A stretch of 8,824 nt of DNA from an uncultured Oscillospiraceae bacterium (GTDB taxonomy: Bacteria > Bacillota > Clostridia > Oscillospirales > Acutalibacteraceae): the NCBI GenBank assembly GCA_900555545.1, contig USLQ01000023.1, forward strand, positions 1 through 8,824, written 5' to 3'. Within the stretch, counting starts at the first letter, position 1, and each line of letters starts with the position of its first letter. The position numbers were made by a program, and so were the translations under genes. Below the pieces are notes generated by a model. It saw only the letters and a program-made list of their open reading frames with translations. It was not told the DNA's origin and ran no database searches. Positions 1 through 6,256 of the stretch are shown here, in pieces.

Positions 1-947
1 TCTTCCCGCCGCTGACGATCATATTTGTAGTTGTCGGCCTGTTTATCTGTGTGATGCAATTTGGCCTTTATAAAAAGTTTGTGGATCGCTGCTTCCCGGA
101 AAAGACGGGCCACAATGTGACTGCTATCAAAAAGTGTACCGGCGAGGTCAAACGCCGTATCTTTTTTAACGGCCATCCGGATGCCGCGTGGGAGTGGCCG
201 GTCAACTATCGCCTGCGGCGTTGGGTTTGAGGGCCATGCTGTGCTTGGATTCCTGGGTGCCTTCTATTATCTGGCGCTTGCCATTGTCTCAATCGTACAA
301 AACGGCGTCGTTTTTGGCGGCTTCGATCCCTCCACTACGCTGGGCAAGTGTGCTCTGGGCGGGTTGGTATTCGTTCCGTTTATTGTAGGGCTGTACTGGA
401 TGTGGAACAGGCACCGCATCGTGGACGGCGCGAATGACAATCTCTCCGGCTGCTATATGGGTATCGCTATTCTCAAACAGCTCAAAGAGGCTGGAATCGA
501 GTTCGAAAATACCGAGGTAGGGGTCATCCTTTCCGGTTCGGAGGAGGCCGGCCTGCGCGGTGCTAAGGCCTGGTGCGAGCAGCATAAGGGCGAATTTGAC
601 GATGTGCCGACCTTTATCATCTCTTATGATACAATCCATGATCCCAAGTACCTGATGGCCAATTACCGCGATCTGAACGGAACGGTGAAAGCGGATAAGG
701 ACGTCTCCGATCTATATATGGAGGCGGCCAAGGCTGTCAATATTCCGTGCAAGAAGGGGTGGGTTCCCCCCCTTGGCGGCGCAACTGACTCGGCTGCGTT
801 TGCACAGGCTGGGTTCCGCGCGACGGGGAGGACTACTACCATACCCGCCGGGATACCTATGACAATATGAACCTCGAGGGACTGGCGAACTGCTACGCAG
901 CCAGTGTTAAAGCGCTGGAAATGTTTGACAACGGTGCAAAGCAGTAG
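1..947 (+). pseudogene. M28-type zinc metallopeptidase with membrane segments, 5' end outside the window, two frameshifts
   Basis: This is probably a membrane-anchored aminopeptidase-like enzyme of the M28 (M20/M28 superfamily) type, using two metal ions to cut peptides. Reading starts in frame 3 (from base 3) with a hydrophobic segment (TIIFVVVGLFICVMQFGLY), then the first ligand motif GHPD (His at 174-176). Near 208-225 the reading must move to frame 1, which has two more hydrophobic segments (about 232-300 and 346-405), then DNLSG (Asp at 436), SEEAG (catalytic and ligand Glu at 541-546), and SYDTIHD (Asp at 628). Near 825-831 it returns to frame 3, giving DYYHTRRDTYDN (final His at 840) and the stop at 945-947. 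All expected ligands are present, but no single frame holds them. Family memory suggests about 8 residues are missing between GFRATG and DYYHT, so the second lesion looks like a deletion of about 25 bases. The first is a 1-base gain or 2-base loss. The start codon lies upstream. The family call is fairly secure; whether it is a true pseudogene or a sequence error is open. Confidence 0.72.
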
Positions 948-970
948 ACAAATTAAATGTTTAATCTGGC

Positions 971-1016
971 AGCGGTGAGTCGCCGAAAGGTGCCTCACCG
1001 CTATTTGTCTGCCTTT
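971..1016 (+). terminator. Terminator-like hairpin after the M28 gene
   Basis: AGCGGTGAG (971-979) pairs with CTCACCGCT (994-1002). Inside, after a one-by-one mismatch, CGCC (981-984) pairs with GGTG (989-992) around a GAAA tetraloop (985-988). The stem starts 24 bases after the M28 stop. The following T-rich stretch (TATTTGTCTGCCTTTT) is weak for a textbook intrinsic terminator, so it could instead be an mRNA 3'-end stabiliser. Confidence 0.6.
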
Positions 1017-1063
1017 TGAGTTGATGAAACAAACACTATTTTTCAATAAATTCGAAAAATATG

Positions 1064-1092
1064 TTGATTTAAATATATTTTTATCATATAAT
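1064..1092 (+). promoter_or_regulatory. Sigma-A promoter for the 62-residue ORF
   Basis: TTGATT (1064-1069) and a perfect TATAAT (1087-1092) are separated by exactly 17 bases in very AT-rich DNA. Transcription would start near 1099, right at the ribosome binding site AGAGGTGG (1099-1106), so the leader would be only about 14 bases long. Confidence 0.75.
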
Positions 1093-1112
1093 ATCAAAAG
1101 AGGTGGTTGTAT

Positions 1113-1301
1113 ATGGAAAAATATGCAGAGGTTGGAAAAAATCTGTCAGAGATTCTCCAAAACATGATGGCGCAATATTGGGATCAACTTAACGGCGCAC
1201 CCGATGTACCAGATGAAGAATTTGAAAAGTTGTGCAATCTGGGCTGTGATTTGGAGCAGGTGCTGGAGGATTATCGGGACAAGATTTTAAACACACATTG
1301 A
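1113..1301 (+). CDS. Small acidic protein of unknown function, 62 residues
   Basis: I do not recognise this protein. ATG at 1113 is chosen over the in-frame TTG at 1107 because the ribosome binding site AGAGGTGG ends at 1106, giving a six-base spacing to the ATG and none to the TTG. The product is soluble, acidic and probably mostly helical. It has an N-terminal helix with hydrophobic residues spaced as in an amphipathic helix (V7, L11, I14, L15, M18, M19), a turn around N27-P33, and a second helix from E35. A C41-N-L-G-C45 pair (CxxxC) sits in the second helix and could bind metal or form a disulfide, but this is only suggestive. There is no signal peptide or membrane segment. It is a single-gene unit with its own promoter and its own terminator, and it is not translationally linked to either neighbour. 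The flanking signals and clean reading frame make it likely to be a real gene. Confidence 0.7.
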   Translation: MEKYAEVGKNLSEILQNMMAQYWDQLNGAPDVPDEEFEKLCNLGCDLEQVLEDYRDKILNTH

Positions 1302-1310
1302 GTGGGTGGG

Positions 1311-1340
1311 CAGACGGTTTAGACCGTCTGTTTTCCCGTT
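1311..1340 (+). terminator. Intrinsic terminator of the 62-residue ORF
   Basis: CAGACGGT (1311-1318), loop TTAG, ACCGTCTG (1323-1330), directly followed by TTTT, CCCG and TTTTT. The perfect 8-bp stem starts 10 bases after the stop codon. Confidence 0.85.
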
Positions 1341-1409
1341 TTTGGCCTGCTATTATCCATATCTTGTGGAGCGGAGCAATTGTTTGACCGATAGGTTTGT
1401 CTGATTTGC

Positions 1410-1423
1410 ACCGATAAATCGGT
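1410..1423 (+). promoter_or_regulatory. Palindrome in the control region upstream of the MarR gene
   Basis: ACCGAT-AA-ATCGGT is a perfect 14-base inverted repeat. A further half-site, ACCGAT, lies at 1387-1392, 23 bases upstream (about two helical turns). It is about 70 bases upstream of the predicted marR -35 box and overlaps no promoter that I can see. It could be the binding site of another regulator or an activator. No other structure stands out between 1341 and 1490. Confidence 0.4.
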
Positions 1424-1492
1424 CCGCCAGCCGGTGGATTTATTTGGATTTTGCATTTTTATGAATGGGTTGTGAATTCCCCTTGAAATCAC

Positions 1493-1520
1493 TTGTTTTA
1501 TAAATAATTAGCCATATAAT
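1493..1520 (+). promoter_or_regulatory. Promoter of the MarR-ABC-ABC operon
   Basis: TTGTTT (1493-1498), 16-base spacer, perfect TATAAT (1515-1520). The predicted start of transcription, near 1527, falls in the centre of the palindrome at 1522-1535. A nine-base direct repeat AATAATTAG occurs in the spacer (1503-1511) and again at 1518-1526, with a 15-base period. Confidence 0.65.
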
Positions 1521-1521
1521 A

Positions 1522-1535
1522 ATTAGTGTACTAAT
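1522..1535 (+). promoter_or_regulatory. Probable MarR operator at the transcription start
   Basis: ATTAGT-GT-ACTAAT is a perfect inverted repeat covering the predicted +1. Its core, TTAGT-GT-ACTAA, has the same five-two-five layout as the known SlyA consensus TTAGCAAGCTAA. The position is right for autorepression by the MarR-family protein encoded at 1556. Binding is inferred. Confidence 0.6.
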
Positions 1536-1555
1536 GATTCGAAGGGGGAGAAATC

Positions 1556-2065
1556 ATGCGGCAAGATGCCATACAGGCGAATATGGGGCAGACTCCGCTC
1601 TACCTTGCACTCCCACAGCTGGTGCACCGCTATTTTGCCTGTTGCTATGGGCGGCTGGAAAGGCTGGATCTGCACCCGGGTCAGGTTCACCTGCTGTTAG
1701 CGCTGCGTGATCATGCCGGGGAGACACAGGTGGAATTGAGCCGCCGGCTTCATATCAAGGCTCCAACAGTAACAGTAATGCTCGACAAGATGGAGCGGCA
1801 GGGCCTGGTGGAGCGCCGGCAGGATAAACAGGATAAGCGCAAGCTGCGGATCTATCTGACATCCGATGGTACGGCTATCACCCAGCGGGCACATGCGGTC
1901 GTCTGTGGGATTTTTGACGCCCTCATGGAGGGGATCTCGGCGGAAGAACTGACCGCCTTTCGGGATATAGTGGATCGAATGACTCAGAATCTGAAAATGT
2001 GTACATCGGAGTCACAGCCCGCCGGAGGATACCCCTGTGAAAAGAATCGGGAAAGGATGGTTTGA
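1556..2065 (+). CDS. MarR-family transcriptional regulator
   Basis: This is a dimeric winged-helix repressor of 169 residues that most likely controls the exporter genes behind it and itself. The N-terminal helices (about residues 13-40) would help form the dimer. The DNA-binding part follows: helix L44-H53, then TQVELSRRLHIKAPTVTVML (57-76) with the recognition helix around K68-M79, then DKMERQGLVERR and the wing with the conserved D93-x-R95 (QDKQDKRKLRIYLTSDG, 89-105). Residues 110-145 form the C-terminal dimer helices. The start ATG follows GGGGGAG with good spacing. The last codons overlap the ribosome binding site (AAAGGA, 2052-2057) of the next gene, and the stop TGA shares its final A with the next ATG (2065), so the two genes are translationally coupled. 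Adjacent cysteines C29-C30 lie in the dimer helix and might sense oxidants, but this is only speculation. The final 20 or so residues are longer than usual and probably disordered. Confidence 0.93.
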   Translation: MRQDAIQANMGQTPLYLALPQLVHRYFACCYGRLERLDLHPGQVHLLLALRDHAGETQVELSRRLHIKAPTVTVMLDKMERQGLVERRQDKQDKRKLRIYLTSDGTAITQRAHAVVCGIFDALMEGISAEELTAFRDIVDRMTQNLKMCTSESQPAGGYPCEKNRERMV

Positions 2066-4304
2066 TGCGCTATACAATTCAATATTTAAAAAAGTCAGTT
2101 GTACCGATTCTCATCGTGATTGGCCTGTTAGTGGTCCAGGCGATGAGTGACCTCGCACTTCCCTCATACACCTCTGATATTGTCAATGTGGGAATCCAAC
2201 AACAGGGGATTGAGAGCGCGGCTCCAGACGCCATTCGAGAATCCTCTATGGAAGAGCTGAAGCTGTTTTTGTCCGATGCGGATTGGCAGACGGTACAGTC
2301 TCATTACCGCCTGATAGATTCCTCATCCCTGACACAAGAGGAATATGAACAGTATTTAGAGCAGTACCCGGCGATCGAAACGGATACGCTCTACGTGAGA
2401 GATACGGATGATGCGGACACGATCAATGAACTTTCCGCGCTGTTGAGCAAACCAATGCTGATCGTCTATACTTTGCGCAGTGACAATGCTGAGGTCCAGG
2501 CTATCCGGGATCAATTGACCGCCCGCATCCCCGGTGTGGATGCAAATGTAGACCTCGTGTCGCTGCTGGCAGGTTTCCCTGCGGAGCAGCGGGCGCAGAT
2601 GATGAGTGCCGTAGAGGAAAAAATGGGCCAGATCCCTGAGAGCATCATGGAGCAGAGCGCTCTCCTCTATGTGCTGGGGGAGTATCAGGCCATCGGAGTG
2701 GATACCGACCGCCTCCAGACCCGCTATATCTTTGTGGAGGGGGCCAAGATGCTCCTGCTTGCACTGGTGAGCATGGCCGCAGCGATTGCGGTTGGCTTCA
2801 TCGCATCACGGATTGCGGCAGGATTTGGCCGCGACCTGCGCAGCGGCGTCGTTCGCAAGGTGCTCACTTTTTCCAACTCGGAGATGGATCATTTTAGTAC
2901 GGCCTCTCTGATCACGCGGAGTACCAATGATATCCAGCAGATCCAGCTGATGCTGGTCATGCTGATCCGGATCGTGTGTTATGCGCCGATCATCGGTATC
3001 GGAGGTGTGGTCAAGGTTGTGGGTACCAATAGCTCCATGACATGGATTCTGGGCTTGGCAGTTGCCTTGATCGTTGTAGTGGTCGGGCTTTTGTTCGCTT
3101 TTGTCATGCCCAGGTTTAAAAAATTACAGGATCTGATCGACCGCCTCAACCGCGTCACCCGAGAGATCCTCACAGGTCTGCCGGTGATCCGGGCCTTCAG
3201 CACGCAAAAGCACGAGGAGAAGCGCTTTGACGGCGCCAACCGCGACCTGATGAAAACACAGCTCTTTGTGAACCGTGTGATGAGCCTGATGATGCCGCTG
3301 ATGATGCTGCTCATGAACGGAGTCACGTTGCTGATTGTCTACAACGGAGCCTACGGCATTGATTCCGGTACCATGCAGGTGGGCGATATGATGGCCTTTA
3401 TTCAGTACGCGATGCAGATTATCATGTCCTTCCTGCTGATCTGCTCCCTATCCATCATGCTGCCGCGCGCCGTTGTCTCCCTTAAGCGGATCAACGAGGT
3501 GTTGGGCACCCAGCCGGAGATCTGTGATCCCCAGGTGGCGAATTCCTTTGATGCAGAGCAAAAGGGCTACGTGGAGTTTAAAAACGTCTCCTTCCGATAT
3601 CCGGGGGCGGATGAGGATGTCCTATCCAATATCAGCTTTGTGGCCCGGCCCGGTCAGACGACTGCGTTTATCGGCAGCACGGGCAGCGGTAAGTCCACCC
3701 TCATCAATCTGATCCCACGTTTTTACGATGCGACAGAGGGGGAAGTCCTTGTTGACGGACAGGATGTGCGAAAAGTTACGCAGCACGATCTGCGCGCACG
3801 GATCGGCTATGTGCCGCAGAAAGGCGTGCTCTTCTCCGGCACAATCGAATCCAATATCAAATACGGCCGCCCTGATGCAACAGACGGGCAGATGCGGCCG
3901 CCATCGCCCAGGCGACAGAATTTATCGAGAGTAAACCGGAGGGGTATGGGACAGAGATCTCCGAGGGTGGTACAAACGTCTCCGGTGGGCAGAAACAGCG
4001 CCTCTCCATTGCGCGCGCCATTGCGGTGGATCCGGAGATCTATATCTTTGACGACTCCTTCTCCGCGCTGGACTTTAAGACGGATGCGGTGCTGCGCAAG
4101 GCGCTGAAGGAGGAGACTGAAGGGAAGACCGTGCTGATCGTGGCACAGCGGATCAGCACCATTCTGGATGCAGACCAGATCATCGTCCTCGATGAGGGGA
4201 AAATTGCCGGCAGAGGCACACACCGCGAGCTGATGGAAAATTGCGAGATCTATCAGCAGATCGCACTTTCACAGCTGTCAAAGGAGGAGTTGCTCAATGG
4301 CTGA
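2065..4304 (+). pseudogene. ABC exporter half-transporter, subunit 1 (degenerate-site partner), frameshifted in the ATPase domain
   Basis: This is the first half of a heterodimeric multidrug-type exporter. ATG at 2065 is preferred to the TTG at 2062, since TGATG links it to marR. TM1 lies at about residues 11-33, followed by an unusually long extracytoplasmic segment of about 185 residues (34-220), then TM2-TM6. Walker A GSTGSGKST is at 537-545 and the Q-loop VPQKG has its Gln at 585. Frame 1 then becomes nonsense after DATDGQM and runs to a stop at 4105-4107. The true sequence resumes in frame 3 from about 3897: AIAQATEFIES, signature VSGGQ (3978-3992), Walker B IYIFDDSFSALD (from 4038) and switch loop VAQRIST (Gln at 4146). 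The lesion at about 3895 is the loss of one base (or four); repaired, the protein would be about 746 residues. Walker B ends in Asp rather than Glu, and the switch His is Gln. These are normal marks of the degenerate-site subunit, not damage. As read, it would lose the signature, Walker B and switch regions. Its end overlaps the next gene by 8 bases. Confidence 0.88.
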
Positions 4305-6138
4305 GACACGTACGCCCCGCAGAATGCCGCACGGGCCCGGCGGACGGATGGGCACCGGTGAAAAGGCCAAAGATTTTAAGGGTACCATGAAAAAGCTGCT
4401 CGCCTATATTGGCAAGTACAAGATCGGGATCCTTTTTGTCATGATTTTTGCCGTAGGGGGAACGGTGTTTAATATCCTTGGCCCACGCGTGCTGGGCAAT
4501 GCCACGGACGAAATTTTTAATGGGATCATGAGTAAAATCTCCGGCGGCGCAGGAATTAATTTTTCCAATGTCGCCTCCATTCTGCTGACACTACTGTGTA
4601 TGTATATCGTCAGCGCCGCGCTCTCTTTTGCACAGGGGTTGGTGATGACATCCATCACCCAGCGCATCTGCTATAATATGCGGCGGGAGATCTCCGAGAA
4701 GATCAACCGTATGCCCATGAAGTATTTTGAGTCCCGCACGTATGGCGAGGTGCTCTCCCGCGTGACGAACGATGTCGACACCCTCGGGCAGAGCCTGAAC
4801 CAGAGCCTGACGCAGTTGATTACCTCCGTCACAATGCTGGTGGGTGTGTTCATCATGATGCTCACCATCAGCGGTACAATGACGTTGATGGCCCTGCTGA
4901 TGATCCCGCTCTCGCTGATCATTGTCATGCAGGTTATCAAGCGTTCTCAAAAGTACTTCCGCGCCCAGCAGAAATACCTGGGTCACGTCAATGGCCAGGT
5001 GGAAGAGGTCTTTGCAGGGCAGAATGTTGTCCGCGTATTTAACGGGGAGGAGCAGGTTGTTGCGGAGTTCGACGAGATGAACGGCCAGCTCTACCGCTCT
5101 GCGTGGAAGTCCCAATTCCTCTCCGGCGCGATGATGCCGCTGATGCAGTTTGTCGGCAATCTGGGCTATGTTGCAGTAGCAATTCTTGGCAGCTACATGA
5201 CGATCCGCGGCAGTATGACCGTCGGCGGGATCCAGTCCTTTATCCAGTACGTGCGCAGCTTCACCCAGCCCATCCAGCAGATCGGCCAGGTGACCAATCT
5301 GCTGCAGTCCACGGCCGCGGCGGCGGAGCGCGTGTTTGAATTTCTGGGGGAGGAAGAGGAGGATCAGACAGTCGAGCACCCGGTCGATACCTCCAAACTG
5401 AATGGAAATGTCACCTTTGATCACGTCCGCTTTGGCTACTCGCCGGATAAGGTCATTATCCACGATTTTAATGCCAATGTCCACGAGGGGCAGAAGGTGG
5501 CGATCGTCGGCCCGACCGGCGCCGGTAAGACCACCATGGTCAAGCTGCTCATGCGGTTTTATGATGTGAACGGTGGCTCCATCAAGGTGGATGGCCACGA
5601 TCTGCGCGACTTTAACCGCAATGAATTGCGCGAGATGTTTGGAATGGTGCTCCAGGATACCTGGCTGTTCCAGGGTTCCATTCTGGAGAATATCCGTTAC
5701 GGCCGGTTGGACGCTACAGATGAGGAGGTTGTGCAGGCGGCTAAGACAGCGCATGTGGACCACTTTATCCGCACATTGCCCGGTGGGTATCATATGGAGC
5801 TCAATGAGGAGGCGACGAACGTCTCCCAGGGGCAGAAGCAGCTGCTGACCATCGCCCGCGCCATCCTGGCCGATCCGAAGATCCTGATCCTGGATGAGGC
5901 GACCAGCTCTGTTGATACCCGCACGGAGGAGCAGATTCAAAAGGCAATGGATGCCCTGATGCAGGGGCGGACCAGTTTTATTATCGCACACCGCCTGTCC
6001 ACCATCCGGAATGCGGATATGATCCTTGTCATGCGCGACGGCGACATCGTCGAGCAGGGAAATCACGACGAGCTTATGCAACGGAATGGCTTCTACGCTC
6101 AGTTGTACAACTCCCAATTCTCCAAGCAGGCGGGGTAA
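4297..6138 (+). CDS. ABC exporter half-transporter, subunit 2 (catalytic-site partner)
   Basis: This intact 613-residue partner of the preceding half-transporter has six membrane helices in an ABC-exporter fold (about residues 40-330) and a C-terminal ATPase. TM1 follows a basic, proline/glycine-rich N-terminus; the TM1-TM2 loop is short compared with subunit 1. ATPase motifs: Walker A GPTGAGKTT (405-413), Q-loop Q453, signature VSQGQ (509-513), Walker B ILILDEATSSVD (D533, catalytic E534), and switch H565 in IAHRLST. The catalytic Glu and His are present here, while the signature is degenerate (VSQGQ for LSGGQ). This is the exact complement of subunit 1, so the pair would have one working and one degenerate ATP site, as in TM287/288-type and BmrCD-type exporters. 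It likely expels drugs, toxic compounds or lipids from the cytoplasmic membrane; the substrate cannot be told. ATG at 4297 follows AAGGAGGAG (4281-4289) and lies inside the end of the previous gene (ATGGCTGA), so translation is coupled. Confidence 0.95.
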   Translation: MAETRTPRRMPHGPGGRMGTGEKAKDFKGTMKKLLAYIGKYKIGILFVMIFAVGGTVFNILGPRVLGNATDEIFNGIMSKISGGAGINFSNVASILLTLLCMYIVSAALSFAQGLVMTSITQRICYNMRREISEKINRMPMKYFESRTYGEVLSRVTNDVDTLGQSLNQSLTQLITSVTMLVGVFIMMLTISGTMTLMALLMIPLSLIIVMQVIKRSQKYFRAQQKYLGHVNGQVEEVFAGQNVVRVFNGEEQVVAEFDEMNGQLYRSAWKSQFLSGAMMPLMQFVGNLGYVAVAILGSYMTIRGSMTVGGIQSFIQYVRSFTQPIQQIGQVTNLLQSTAAAAERVFEFLGEEEEDQTVEHPVDTSKLNGNVTFDHVRFGYSPDKVIIHDFNANVHEGQKVAIVGPTGAGKTTMVKLLMRFYDVNGGSIKVDGHDLRDFNRNELREMFGMVLQDTWLFQGSILENIRYGRLDATDEEVVQAAKTAHVDHFIRTLPGGYHMELNEEATNVSQGQKQLLTIARAILADPKILILDEATSSVDTRTEEQIQKAMDALMQGRTSFIIAHRLSTIRNADMILVMRDGDIVEQGNHDELMQRNGFYAQLYNSQFSKQAG

Positions 6139-6154
6139 AAATAGTAAAAAATTC

Positions 6155-6191
6155 AGGCGGAGGGGTAATCCTTCCGCCTTTTTAATATTTT
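6155..6191 (+). terminator. Intrinsic terminator of the MarR-ABC-ABC operon
   Basis: AGGCGGAGGG (6155-6164) pairs with CCTTCCGCCT (6170-6179), a 10-bp stem with one G-T pair and loop GTAAT, followed by TTTTTAATATTTTT. It begins 16 bases after the stop of subunit 2. Confidence 0.92.
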
Positions 6192-6194
6192 TAC

Positions 6195-6223
6195 TTGAGG
6201 AACGGATGAGAGTGTGATTTAAT
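6195..6223 (+). promoter_or_regulatory. Promoter of the fucosidase gene, extended -10 type
   Basis: TTGAGG (6195-6200), 17-base spacer, TTTAAT (6218-6223), with TG one base upstream of the -10 (6215-6216), giving an extended -10. An AATAATAATA run follows. The ribosome binding site GGGAGG (6240-6245) lies 11 bases before the ATG, slightly far. Confidence 0.6.
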
Positions 6224-6256
6224 AATAATATCATCATCCGGGAGGATTGAATTATC

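Noticed and set aside
948..1063. A riboswitch or structured RNA in front of the 62-residue ORF
   Set aside because: The GAAA-capped hairpin lies just after the M28 stop and upstream of the predicted promoter, so it would not be in the small gene's transcript. It fits a 3'-end hairpin.
3885..3905. Programmed -1 frameshifting in ABC subunit 1
   Set aside because: There is no slippery heptamer (such as A AAA AAG) and I see no obvious downstream stem. Homologous exporters are encoded in a single frame, so a lost base is the simpler reading.
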